DNA of 39,685 nt, from positions 1 to 39,685 of the forward strand of contig CAZTZO010000014.1 in NCBI GenBank assembly GCA_964618075.1, written 5' to 3'. The position numbers and the translations under genes were made by a program. Source of the stretch: CAYTMY01 sp964618075 (GTDB lineage: Bacteria; Bacillota; Clostridia; Eubacteriales; Anaerofustaceae). Below, piece by piece: positions 7,637-15,384 of this stretch. Numbering within the stretch: position 1 is the stretch's first letter; every line of letters starts with the position of its first letter. The notes beneath the pieces were generated by a model. The model searched no databases and was not told the DNA's origin. It saw only the letters and a list, made by a program, of their open reading frames with translations.

Positions 7637-9070
7637 TTATAAAATGTTTTTTAACACCACGGATTTTGTATGAGTCATTTCATCAAATGTGCTCATGACG
7701 CCTTCCGTTCCTATTCCTGAGAATTTATATCCTCCGAAGGGCATTTCAAAGCTGCGATAGAAGCTTGCTCCGTTTATCACGGCGCCTCCGCACTCCAGAG
7801 CATTTGCTACGCGAAACGCTGTTTTCATATTTTCGGAAAATACGCATCCGCAAAGTCCGAATATAGAAGCGTTGGCTATTTCTATGGCTTCTTCAATCGT
7901 ATCAAAGGCTATTATCGGCACTACCGGCCCGAATATTTCCATATCCTTTGCCACATCGGCACTCTTGGGAACGTCCCCTATAACGGTAGGCTGATAAAAC
8001 GCGCCGTTTCTCTTTCCGCCCAAAAGAAGCTTTCCACCCTGTTCAACAGTAAGCGATACCTGTCTTTCAACTTCAATCGCCGCCTTTTCACTTATCAGAC
8101 AACCCATGCGTGAGCTTTCGTCTGAGGGCATACCCTGTTTTATCTCGCTTATCTTTTTTATTGCCAATTGAGTAAACTCTTCCACACGACTGCGATGCAC
8201 TAAAAACCTTTTAGACGCACAGCAGACCTGCCCTGTATTATACATTCTTCCCCAGATAAGCTCTGTGGTTGCCAAGTCAACGTCGGCGTCCTTCAAGACG
8301 ATAAAAGCGTCGTTTCCGCCCAGCTCCAATGCCGTATGCGTAAGATTTTCAGCACATACCTTAGCCGTTTCAATTCCCACTGAGGTCGAACCGGTAAGAG
8401 TGACCAGATCTACATCAGGGTGAGAGCAAAGGACCCCTCCCACAACACTGCCTCGTCCTGTAATAACCTGAATTGCTCCCGGTGTTACTCCGGCTTCATT
8501 TAATAATTCGGTAAGCATACACAGTGTAAGCGGGTTATCCGTGGACGGCTTGACTATCGCAGAATTGCCCGATAATAAAGCCGGTGCTACCTTTTGGTCA
8601 AACAGATCGCACGGGAAGTTGAAGGGGATAATGCACACTACAACGCCAAGCGGCTCTCTTTGCGTAAACAAAAGCGTTTTTTCCTGACCTTCTTCGCACC
8701 CCGCAGGCACGACTTCTCCGTAAAGGTGCTTTGCTTTTTCCGAAAATGCACGAAATGCGATCGGGATATTTCCGATTTCCGCACGCGCTTCAGTAATAGG
8801 TTTCCCTGTTTCATCGCTCAGAGTACGCGCTAACTTTTCTTTGTCGCGCTCCACCAAAGTGATAAATTTCATAAGTATATCGACCCTTTGATTTACCGGC
8901 AATTCATTCCAAACCTTTTGAGCTGCCTTCGCCGCTTTAATTGCATTGTTGATATCTTCAACTGTAGCAGCAGGAACGGTATCTATAAGCTTACCGGTAG
9001 CAGGGTTGAACACGTCCAGCGTTTTGTTATCAAGGGATGATACGGACTTGCCGTTAATTAACATTTTCAT
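7637..9070 (-). CDS. NAD(P)-dependent aldehyde dehydrogenase
   Basis: A 477-residue aldehyde dehydrogenase of typical family length. Visible hallmarks are the PFNFP segment with the oxyanion Asn at about residue 151, VTLTGSTSVG of the nucleotide site, the general base Glu in ELGGN (about 249), and the nucleophilic Cys in GQVCCASKRF (about 283). The closest recognisable group is succinate-semialdehyde/lactaldehyde-type dehydrogenases, but the substrate cannot be fixed. It is the second gene of an operon with the FIST-domain gene, 28 bp downstream, with a GAGGTG ribosome binding site. The pair is divergent from an IclR regulator. Together with the CoA-transferase at 15875 it could take part in short-chain aldehyde or acid metabolism, which is inference only. 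Confidence 0.93.
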   Translation of the reverse strand: MKMLINGKSVSSLDNKTLDVFNPATGKLIDTVPAATVEDINNAIKAAKAAQKVWNELPVNQRVDILMKFITLVERDKEKLARTLSDETGKPITEARAEIGNIPIAFRAFSEKAKHLYGEVVPAGCEEGQEKTLLFTQREPLGVVVCIIPFNFPCDLFDQKVAPALLSGNSAIVKPSTDNPLTLCMLTELLNEAGVTPGAIQVITGRGSVVGGVLCSHPDVDLVTLTGSTSVGIETAKVCAENLTHTALELGGNDAFIVLKDADVDLATTELIWGRMYNTGQVCCASKRFLVHRSRVEEFTQLAIKKISEIKQGMPSDESSRMGCLISEKAAIEVERQVSLTVEQGGKLLLGGKRNGAFYQPTVIGDVPKSADVAKDMEIFGPVVPIIAFDTIEEAIEIANASIFGLCGCVFSENMKTAFRVANALECGGAVINGASFYRSFEMPFGGYKFSGIGTEGVMSTFDEMTHTKSVVLKNIL

Positions 9071-9098
9071 TATTTCACCTCTTTTTATTCAATCAAAA

Positions 9099-10265
9099 TT
9101 ATTCATAAAAGCCTGTGAAGGACAGCATTAAGCCGCCGCAGGTATTGTTATTGTCGCTTTCAAAGCCATATTCGCCAAAGGTAAATTCCATAATAAAGGG
9201 CACATCTTTGGCAACCTTCTTTGCCGCTGCCGCGACCTCACCTATACGATCGGCTATGCCGGCTCTTCTTCCGCCGCAGTGTACCAGATGAAATGCCAGC
9301 GGCTTCGAAGGCATTTTCTCTATGAGCTTTTTAAGAGTGTCCTCAACCGAGATGATCAGCTCGTCCACCGTTGCCTCCATACGAATAACGCATGTTTTTT
9401 CCGATAGATTATTGCCGATATTCATTGAGCCGTCGTCGTTTCCGTTCATGGGATGACGAATAGCTATAAGATCACCAAGCCTGTCCTTTACGCCAAGCGG
9501 AGATAATATAGCGGTAACCAAAAGATTTCCTCCGCTGACAGCTTCTTTATCACAACCGAGCCACTCTTTATATTTTGTTGTAGCGGCAACACCGTCGATT
9601 TCTTTAAGCACGCGGTTTCCCTCTACCTTTGTGATGATACCCACATCGTTCGTCTCACGATATGCACCCGTAAACAAATTTGTCATCTTCGGCCCGCCGT
9701 AGAAGAAAGCGACTATTGCCCCGTCCTGAAATTCGTTATCGTCCGTAAAGAGATGCCATTCTCCGGATATGCTGTTATCCGCAGCGCTTCCTCCGAAAAA
9801 CGGTATTCTTCCCACAACACTGCTGATACCCTTAAGGTAGAACTCCTCCTCCGCCGGTGAAGCAGCCATATAAAAATAATCCGGAGCGCAGTCTTTTTTA
9901 GCTTTCTTCATTGCCGTCTCGGCTAAGGAAACGCCGTTTTTAAAGGGATCGTCACCTCTTTTTATTGACGCCACGCCGACTGACATATTAGGGTCGCTTA
10001 ATGCCATTACGCCAACAAAGTCACAATCGCCGCCTATATACCCCTCGGGTACGACAACTCCCGTAAATGAGGTATTGCCCAAGCAGGGTATACCGGGCAG
10101 AGCCTGCTTTACTCCCGCTATGACCTGATTAACATCATAAGCGCAGGAGCAATAGACAAATGCCATTTTAACTGCGTCAAGTCCCTTAATTGCGGATTGT
10201 GCCGCCTCCTTACCTGCCTGAAGAGCATTTGAAGAATTGCTGTGTCCAACGTTCGCTTTAAACAT
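9099..10265 (-). CDS. FIST-domain protein (FIST_N + FIST_C)
   Basis: A 388-residue protein with both FIST modules. The N-terminal half shows LGNTSFTGVVVPEGYIGG and FFGGSAADN; the C-terminal half shows HCGGRRAGI and a final NNNTCGGLMLSFTGFY. FIST domains are thought to be intracellular sensors of small ligands such as amino acids, often fused to or encoded beside signalling proteins. Here it stands alone, first in an operon with an aldehyde dehydrogenase. The start is fixed by AAGGAGG 6-7 nt upstream of the ATG. Its promoter is flanked by IclR-type operator repeats. Binding of the dehydrogenase substrate, or an enzymatic rather than sensory role, is possible and untested. Confidence 0.88.
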   Translation of the reverse strand: MFKANVGHSNSSNALQAGKEAAQSAIKGLDAVKMAFVYCSCAYDVNQVIAGVKQALPGIPCLGNTSFTGVVVPEGYIGGDCDFVGVMALSDPNMSVGVASIKRGDDPFKNGVSLAETAMKKAKKDCAPDYFYMAASPAEEEFYLKGISSVVGRIPFFGGSAADNSISGEWHLFTDDNEFQDGAIVAFFYGGPKMTNLFTGAYRETNDVGIITKVEGNRVLKEIDGVAATTKYKEWLGCDKEAVSGGNLLVTAILSPLGVKDRLGDLIAIRHPMNGNDDGSMNIGNNLSEKTCVIRMEATVDELIISVEDTLKKLIEKMPSKPLAFHLVHCGGRRAGIADRIGEVAAAAKKVAKDVPFIMEFTFGEYGFESDNNNTCGGLMLSFTGFYE

Positions 10266-10316
10266 ATATAGCCTCCTTATTTTTATTTATGCCTGTCAAT
10301 TCATTTTTGTAAAATC

Positions 10317-10345
10317 ATTATACTTTCGCACAAAATAATATTCAA
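10317..10345 (-). promoter_or_regulatory. Promoter of the FIST/aldehyde dehydrogenase operon
   Basis: Minus strand TTGAAT (10345-10340), a 17-bp spacer, then TATAAT (10322-10317). The leader is about 45 nt. The operator at 10353-10369 lies just upstream of the -35. Confidence 0.82.
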
Positions 10346-10352
10346 CACCGCT

Positions 10353-10369
10353 GTTTCACTGTGTAAAAC
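10353..10369. promoter_or_regulatory. Putative IclR operator, copy 1
   Basis: GTTTCACTGTGTAAAAC, matching GTTTC-N5-GTRAAAC. It lies 7 bp upstream of the FIST-operon -35 and 21 bp (two helical turns) from copy 2. Confidence 0.7.
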
Positions 10370-10373
10370 AAGC

Positions 10374-10390
10374 GTTTCTCTTGGTAAAAC
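10374..10390. promoter_or_regulatory. Putative IclR operator, copy 2
   Basis: GTTTCTCTTGGTAAAAC, the same 17-bp pattern, in phase with copy 1. It is followed by GAAAC, which adds a second right half-site. Confidence 0.7.
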
Positions 10391-10477
10391 GAAACCGCAA
10401 TATACAAGAATACAAACATGAATAAGGCAGTATTTACGCATAAAGCCGATATTCTTACGTTTTTTTGTCAAACGATT

Positions 10478-10494
10478 GTTTCTTTGAGTGAAAC
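10478..10494. promoter_or_regulatory. Putative IclR operator, copy 3
   Basis: GTTTCTTTGAGTGAAAC, a near-perfect dyad directly upstream of the -35 of the IclR gene (10497). It is also overlapped by an AAAC-N4-GTTT inverted pair at 10471-10481. Confidence 0.72.
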
Positions 10495-10496
10495 GC

Positions 10497-10524
10497 TTGC
10501 ATATATTCATTTTTGGAATATAAT
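10497..10524 (+). promoter_or_regulatory. Promoter of the IclR gene
   Basis: TTGCAT (10497-10502), a 16-bp spacer, then TATAAT (10519-10524). The leader is about 25 nt with a GGGGG ribosome binding site. Confidence 0.78.
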
Positions 10525-10555
10525 AAAAATAAATCAATAATAGGGGGCATAATGT

Positions 10556-11320
10556 ATGGCACAGGATAATTTGGGCGTATTGGATAAGGCTCTGAGCGTT
10601 TTGGAAACGCTCGCCTGCGCAGATGAAGGTATCGGGCCTACGGAATTGTCACATTTATTGACAATGAACAAATCCACCGTTTTTCGTATGCTCACGGTTT
10701 TGTGCAAGCGCGGTTACGCCACAAAGGACGCAAACGGGAAATACAAGTGCGGCGCAAAGCTTATTGAGATTGCAAGCAATTACATAAACAGCTTGGAGCT
10801 TCAGGTGGAGGCAAAGCCCTATCTTGTCATGCTTTATTCCGAGCTGGGAATGCCCGTGCATTTGGGTACGATGGAGGGAAAGAGCACCGTATATATAGAA
10901 AAGCTTGATTTATATGCCGACGGCCCCAAATATGCGCAGGTCGGCTACACGACTCCCGCTTATTGCTCATCTATCGGCAAATGCATTTTGGCGTCCTTAT
11001 CCAGCGATGATTTGGACAATACATTAAGCGATTACATATTTAAGTCATACACGCCGAACACTATAACAAGCGCAAAGGAATTTCGTTTGCATCTCAAGGA
11101 GGTACGCAAACAGGGCTGGGCTATGGACAACGAGGAATATATGCCTGATTCGTGCTGTATAGGCGCTCCCGTTTACGATTTTCGAGGAGACGTTATAGCC
11201 TGTGTTTCCGTGAGCGGCACTAAGGCTCAGTTCGAAAAGGAGCATCGTCCTATATTGGTGGAAAAAGTAAAACAAACGGCAAGAGAAATATCCAAGCGTA
11301 TGGGATACGTTCTAAGTTAA
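10556..11320 (+). CDS. IclR-family transcriptional regulator
   Basis: A 254-residue protein of usual IclR length. Residues about 6-65 form the winged helix, with ALSVLETLACADEGIGPTEL and MNKSTVFRMLTVL. Residues about 80-250 form the IclR effector domain, with YCSSIGKCILASL and SCCIGAPVYDFRGDVIACVSVSG. It is divergent from the FIST/aldehyde dehydrogenase operon, and a 17-bp motif occurs three times between them, close to both promoters. It probably controls the operon and itself in response to a small carboxylate-like ligand. Because the sites lie just upstream of the -35 boxes, activation is as plausible as repression. An ATG 4 bp upstream is out of frame. Confidence 0.94.
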   Translation: MAQDNLGVLDKALSVLETLACADEGIGPTELSHLLTMNKSTVFRMLTVLCKRGYATKDANGKYKCGAKLIEIASNYINSLELQVEAKPYLVMLYSELGMPVHLGTMEGKSTVYIEKLDLYADGPKYAQVGYTTPAYCSSIGKCILASLSSDDLDNTLSDYIFKSYTPNTITSAKEFRLHLKEVRKQGWAMDNEEYMPDSCCIGAPVYDFRGDVIACVSVSGTKAQFEKEHRPILVEKVKQTAREISKRMGYVLS

Positions 11321-11425
11321 AAATATATTCCTTTTTGTTTTAGCTAAGTAAACGCAGTACGCCCTTAAAAAAGAAGCTTATAGAAAAAATACGCTATATT
11401 ATTATATGAGGAAGGGTAATGAATT

Positions 11426-12073
11426 ATGACAAAAATAATCACGACAGGCTTGGGCGTAATAAACAGCGCGGCTGATATCGTTGAAATATCTATCAGTGTA
11501 AGCGGTATCGACTACGACTACGACAAGGCCTTATCGCAGGCGGCAATACACTTAAACGAGGTTAAAGCCTCTTTGAAAAAAGCGGGTTTTGACGAAAAAA
11601 GCCTTAAAACACTTCACTTCAACGTGCGAAAACAAACTCAAAGCGTAAAAGAGCCGGACGGAAGCTATAAGGAAAAGTTTATCGGTTATGAGTGCATATA
11701 CGAAAACGTGCTTCGTTTCGACTTTGATATGCAAAGGCTCTCGGAGAGTATCGCTATTCTCTCAAAATGCAAGGCTTTCCCTTCCTTTAATATCAGCTTT
11801 TGCGTTAAACAAACAGAAGAAATAAAGGATTCTCTTCTTAAAGCAGCGTTTGACGACGCAAAGAAAAGCGCGTTGTCCTTGTGTAAACAGGCAGCTCTTA
11901 AGCTTTTAAACATAGAAAGCATAACCTACTCCAGCGATACTCTCAACGTTTATTCGCAGACCGGCATGGATACTCTAAAGGGCAGGATAATGTTTGAAGC
12001 GCAAAATATTGACATTACTCCAGAGGAGATAAAAAACACTTTAAGCGTTGAGGTCGTCTGGCAGGCGGAGTAG
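11426..12073 (+). CDS. SIMPL-domain (DUF541, YggE-like) protein
   Basis: A 215-residue protein covering one SIMPL/DUF541 domain: ITTGLGVINSAADIVEISISVSG at the start, the central KTLHFNVRKQT, and a C-terminal SVEVVWQAE strand. Proteins of this family (E. coli YggE, mammalian SIMPL) are poorly understood and linked to stress or signalling. Unlike YggE there is no signal peptide, so this member should be cytosolic. The start is supported by GAGGAAGG. It follows the IclR gene by 105 bp and appears to be its own unit; a dyad-repeat array begins about 10 bp after its stop. Confidence 0.85.
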   Translation: MTKIITTGLGVINSAADIVEISISVSGIDYDYDKALSQAAIHLNEVKASLKKAGFDEKSLKTLHFNVRKQTQSVKEPDGSYKEKFIGYECIYENVLRFDFDMQRLSESIAILSKCKAFPSFNISFCVKQTEEIKDSLLKAAFDDAKKSALSLCKQAALKLLNIESITYSSDTLNVYSQTGMDTLKGRIMFEAQNIDITPEEIKNTLSVEVVWQAE

Positions 12074-12083
12074 GGGAACAGTC

Positions 12084-12223
12084 TTTTGCAGTCTGACCCG
12101 GTCACTTTGCAAAAAGTACAAGCGTATGGACAGAGCATTTGCAGTCTTTTACAGCCTGACCCGGTCACATTGCAAAAACACAGGCACATGGACAGAGCAT
12201 TTTCATTCTGACCTTAACAAAAA
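12084..12223. repeat. Dyad repeat array R3, two copies plus a decayed one
   Basis: Cores at 12094-12104 and 12157-12167 (63 bp apart). A third position about 50 bp on reads CATTCTGACC and then diverges to TTAACAAAAA, so its right half is lost. The interspersed segments on the minus strand contain GCTCTGTCCATACGCTTG and a close variant, the same type as in arrays R2 and R5. Confidence 0.88.
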
Positions 12224-12282
12224 GAGCCGGTACTTTGTTTATGGGCTTTTATTTTACCCCAAATATTGACTTCGAACCCCAA

Positions 12283-12325
12283 AAATGAAAAGAGCCGCAT
12301 AAATTTTAAGCGGCTCTTTTCATTT
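12283..12325. terminator. Bidirectional terminator
   Basis: A perfect 16-bp stem (12283-12298 with 12310-12325) and an 11-nt loop, followed by T-runs on the minus strand. It closes the second UROD-like operon coming from the right. Confidence 0.93.
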
Positions 12326-12378
12326 AAAAGGATTATCTTCAAAGTCCGATGCAGAGCGGACAGTAAAGAACTTAAATA

Positions 12379-12513
12379 TTATTTGAACAGACCTATTATA
12401 AAGTTGGTGACCTGCTCCTCGTAGGCTTGTAATTTCACTGCGGAGGGAATATTTGCTATCTCAGGATGATTCTTTCTATATTCCTCCCAGTCTGTATATG
12501 CTTTTGATTTCAT
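12379..12513 (-). CDS. Small ORF, 44 aa, downstream of the second UROD-like gene
   Basis: An ATG at 12513 preceded by AAAGGAG, 18 bp after the stop of the UROD-like gene and ending 54 bp before the strong terminator. The 44-residue product starts MKSKAYTDWEEYRKNHPEIA and ends EEQVTNFIIGLFK. It is soluble and probably helical. Its place matches that of the 39-codon ORF at 3588-3707, and both end in N-x-[VI]-I-G-L-[LF]. Position, ribosome binding site and terminator spacing support a real gene. I recognise no family and infer no specific function. Confidence 0.75.
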   Translation of the reverse strand: MKSKAYTDWEEYRKNHPEIANIPSAVKLQAYEEQVTNFIIGLFK

Positions 12514-12531
12514 TTATATATAGCTCCTTTA

Positions 12532-13686
12532 TTAATATTTCCCGTATTCCTTTACTTCGTTTAATATCGCCTTCATGTTGTCTGCGATATTATCATTAAG
12601 CGAATAAAGTATCTTGTCAAAATTGAAGAAATATTTTCCGTTTGGCATAAGTATGTCAAGATATCTGTGAAGCTCGTTTATGCAATCCTTTTTTGTCGCC
12701 GTCTGCATAAGAGCCGCAGGATAAAATCCCGTTATCATGTGCTTGTTTCCAAGCGTCTGTTTTGTTTTTAACGCGTCTCCGAACTCAAACCAGAGCGCCG
12801 TATTTTCGGGAAGATCCTGTAAATAGTCTATCTTGTCCATCCAATTCTGCTCACAGAAGAGATATGCCTTTGAGCCGCTTTTCTCTATATGTTTGATTAC
12901 TTCCGTAAACTGCGGGCCCCAGAAGCGGTCAAACTGTTTTCTGTTCATAAACGGAGCCATGTGCAGAGGAATAAACGTCCTGAAGTATTTATTTGAAACC
13001 GGGCTTACGGCTATTCTCTTGCATATGGGGATAAGTGCGTTGGAGGCTGCTTCAACCTTTTCGGGATATCTTCTCATATCCGCGGAAATTCCCGTGAAGG
13101 AACGGATAAGGTCTGAGAGCATATCCATGGGAGCCTCCGTGACGGCACCGTAGCCGTACTTCGAGAAACCGTATTTTTCACTCATATGACTGCTTACGGC
13201 ACTCATCTTTGCCATGGATTCGTTATTTGCCAAAATTGCCTTTGAAAGCGTTGCGGCAGCCTCCATGGGGGGCTTGTCAAGATTAGTGCACATTCTGGGG
13301 AGAATTACATCTCTCATAAACGCATACGGATCAGACGTGAACTCGTCATATTCCGAGGGCTCCATGAAATGCACCTCGGGGTGCTGTATATTGCCTTTAT
13401 CGCTCATTATAAATGCTTTTGAGCCGAGTATCTGATAAAACTGAGGCGTGCGCATGGTGCGCGTTATCGGGGCCTTGTCCGCAGGAAACTCCGAGCATAT
13501 TTTGTCGAAAAATTCTACGTACATCTCGTCGTTGTACTGCGCTTCCTTTAAATCAAGTCCCGTATATCCTATAGCCGCGTCCCACGTTACCGTAATTTCT
13601 ATAGGTACGCGAGATGGTATTCTTTCTTCATAAAGGGCTTCCCACAGTTCGTTTCTTTCCTGCTGAAGCTTTTGAATATCTGCCAT
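12532..13686 (-). CDS. UROD-superfamily protein, methyltransferase-like (second copy)
   Basis: A 384-residue protein when started at MADIQKLQQERNELW, where AAGGAG precedes the ATG; an upstream in-frame ATG at 13776 lies in a hairpin and lacks support. It shares the layout of the 2368-3573 product: an N-terminal helix pair and PSRVPIEITVTWD, MNRKQFDRFWGPQFTEVIKH as counterpart of NPKQFGQFYWP, and a C-terminal YFFNFDKILYSLNDN matching WMYSTDKMLSYKND. The HxC...C zinc motif of cobamide:thiol methyltransferases is absent; the equivalent stretch reads LFCEQNWMDK. It is the second gene of a GPH-permease operon followed by a 44-codon ORF, the same gene order as the first UROD-like operon. An uptake-linked methyl transfer or decarboxylation is possible. 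Confidence 0.84.
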   Translation of the reverse strand: MADIQKLQQERNELWEALYEERIPSRVPIEITVTWDAAIGYTGLDLKEAQYNDEMYVEFFDKICSEFPADKAPITRTMRTPQFYQILGSKAFIMSDKGNIQHPEVHFMEPSEYDEFTSDPYAFMRDVILPRMCTNLDKPPMEAAATLSKAILANNESMAKMSAVSSHMSEKYGFSKYGYGAVTEAPMDMLSDLIRSFTGISADMRRYPEKVEAASNALIPICKRIAVSPVSNKYFRTFIPLHMAPFMNRKQFDRFWGPQFTEVIKHIEKSGSKAYLFCEQNWMDKIDYLQDLPENTALWFEFGDALKTKQTLGNKHMITGFYPAALMQTATKKDCINELHRYLDILMPNGKYFFNFDKILYSLNDNIADNMKAILNEVKEYGKY

Positions 13687-13766
13687 TTTAAGCTCCTTTT
13701 TTAATAATACCTTAAATATTTCTTTTAGCTTTACAGAACATGTGCGAAATTGTCCTGCTTTTTTGT

Positions 13767-13804
13767 AGAAGCGCACTTCCCATTTTTTTGAGCTGTGCGC
13801 TTCT
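13767..13804. other. Hairpin between permease and UROD-like genes
   Basis: AGAAGCGCAC (13767-13776) pairs perfectly with GTGCGCTTCT (13795-13804). The T-run follows on the plus strand, so for the minus-strand operon it is more likely a processing or stabilising stem that sets unequal expression of the two genes. Confidence 0.5.
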
Positions 13805-13844
13805 TTTTAAACTACAATCTTGTGTTAAGAATAACTTATCACTA

Positions 13845-15233
13845 TTAAGCGTTTTCTCTGGCGTCGATTTCTGCTTGATATTCGACTATCTGTGATTTCT
13901 TGAGTCTGTAGCCGAGTAGGAGTACCACTGCGCCTGCAATCATCATGATACCGGGTATCATCATAAAGGTGTTTGTGATACCGTTCATCATTGCGGGAGT
14001 TGTGTCGGCAATAGCCATACCGCCCTTAAAGCCCGTTCCTGCCAAACCTGCCGCTACAACGGCACCTCTGACCATTGCGCCTATCTTAAGAGGTACGTTC
14101 TGAATACCCATGACCCAGCCGGAGGGGTTCTTGCCTGTTTTCCAGTGAGCATACACGACGGCGTCTGCGTAAAGCGCGCTCATCAGAGAGTATACGCAGC
14201 CATAACCGAACTGTGCTATCGACATATACACTATAACCACCGTGACGCCTACGCTTGCATATGTAAATTTAGCAAGGAAGAGTACGATTGCCATTACTAC
14301 ATAAATAATAATGGAAGCGTTTCTTGCGGAGAACTTGTTCGCTATGTATCTGCTCAAATATGCGCCGCAAACTCCCAGAAGGTTTGCTACTGTAAGATAT
14401 ACGCTCATTACGGCAACATTCTTTGCTACGTACGTGAAATAATATGCCGCACTCATGCCCGTAACGAATTTGAAGAACCATCTTGCAAGGTCAGCAATAA
14501 GCAGAGCACAAAGAGGAAGATTGGTAAACAATGCCTTCAACAAATCTCCTATAGAGGTCTTTTCCGTCTGTTTTTCCTTGGGCTTTGCCATTTCCTCAGC
14601 GCCGGTTAACTCGTATCCGGCTGTCAGCTTGAAGTGGATAAGGAAGCCTATTGCAGTAAGCAGCGCCCATGTAAAGGCTATCATCGCATATGCGTGATTC
14701 GGTGCGAATTTTGCGTATACGCCGGTAAGCGCCGTTACGGTGAAAGCAACAAGGCAGCTCGCCACGTTGTTCCATGTGCCCCTCATTGAAGAAAGAGCAA
14801 CTCTGTCCTCAGGCGTATGAGCAACGACAGGGATCAAAGCGACGTTTGCAACATAACCGAAGTTCCACAATATCTTTGAGCCGATGTAACCGATAAGGCA
14901 AAGTACTACCGCAAGGCTCGTCGTCCCGAACGGGAAAAACTCCATAGCGTAAAATATCGGTACTATCCACGTGAGAAGTATCATCCATGAACGGTATCTT
15001 CCGTGCTTCATGGGCTTTACGCTGTTCATGATAGCGCCGTATATCCATGATAAACAGGCGTCTACCGTGCCGCCGATGGAGGTAATGATACCCATCTGCA
15101 CAGCGTCGAATCCCGCTACGTTTGTAAGGAAGAAGGCGAAGTAGTACGTTTCGATGTTTGTCATCGTGTTGAAGCAGAAGTCGCCTATACCGAACATGTA
15201 ACGCAGGGATTTGGTCAGTTCTTTTTTCTGCAT
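13845..15233 (-). CDS. MFS permease, GPH (sugar:cation symporter) family
   Basis: A 462-residue protein with about 12 membrane helices. The opening LTKSLRYMFGIGDFCFNTM and the loop after the second helix (MNSVKPMKHGRYRSWMI) are typical of the glycoside-pentoside-hexuronide:cation symporter (MFS_2) family. GPH carriers import sugars and other organic solutes with H+ or Na+. The substrate is unknown, and the next gene is not a glycosidase but a UROD-like protein, which is unusual for the family. It is first in the operon, with AAGGAG before the ATG. The promoter is flanked by two AACATGTT palindromes. Confidence 0.88.
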   Translation of the reverse strand: MQKKELTKSLRYMFGIGDFCFNTMTNIETYYFAFFLTNVAGFDAVQMGIITSIGGTVDACLSWIYGAIMNSVKPMKHGRYRSWMILLTWIVPIFYAMEFFPFGTTSLAVVLCLIGYIGSKILWNFGYVANVALIPVVAHTPEDRVALSSMRGTWNNVASCLVAFTVTALTGVYAKFAPNHAYAMIAFTWALLTAIGFLIHFKLTAGYELTGAEEMAKPKEKQTEKTSIGDLLKALFTNLPLCALLIADLARWFFKFVTGMSAAYYFTYVAKNVAVMSVYLTVANLLGVCGAYLSRYIANKFSARNASIIIYVVMAIVLFLAKFTYASVGVTVVIVYMSIAQFGYGCVYSLMSALYADAVVYAHWKTGKNPSGWVMGIQNVPLKIGAMVRGAVVAAGLAGTGFKGGMAIADTTPAMMNGITNTFMMIPGIMMIAGAVVLLLGYRLKKSQIVEYQAEIDARENA

Positions 15234-15311
15234 TTTATAACTCCTTAAATATTATTTACGGATTGACCCCCGTATGGGTGTAGCGTGTACCTTTTATATA
15301 TATCTCAAAAA

Positions 15312-15323
15312 GGAACATGTTAC
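15312..15323. promoter_or_regulatory. AACATGTT palindrome, downstream of the permease promoter
   Basis: GGAACATGTTAC with the core AACATGTT at 15314-15321. It falls near the predicted start site of the permease transcript and pairs with the second site 61 bp away. Confidence 0.6.
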
Positions 15324-15336
15324 TATATATGCTGTA

Positions 15337-15365
15337 AATTTAACATATACTTTTTCTGTTGTCAA
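15337..15365 (-). promoter_or_regulatory. Promoter of the GPH permease/UROD-like operon
   Basis: Minus strand TTGACA (15365-15360), a 17-bp spacer, then TAAATT (15342-15337). The leader is roughly 95 nt. One AACATGTT palindrome lies on each side. Confidence 0.65.
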
Positions 15366-15372
15366 GTAAATA

Positions 15373-15384
15373 ATAACATGTTAT
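15373..15384. promoter_or_regulatory. AACATGTT palindrome, upstream of the permease promoter
   Basis: ATAACATGTTAT, a perfect 12-bp palindrome 7 bp upstream of the -35 of the permease operon. From here to about 15590 the sequence is AT-rich and I see no gene or clear signal. Confidence 0.62.

Noticed and set aside
10301..10537. 78-codon open frame on the minus strand
   Set aside because: Lies across both promoters and all three operators between IclR and FIST genes.
11950..12189. Open frame encoding CNVTGSDCK-like peptides on the minus strand
   Set aside because: It is the dyad-repeat array read through. The same peptide or its opposite-strand form (LTRSHCK) appears wherever the repeat occurs, without ribosome binding sites.
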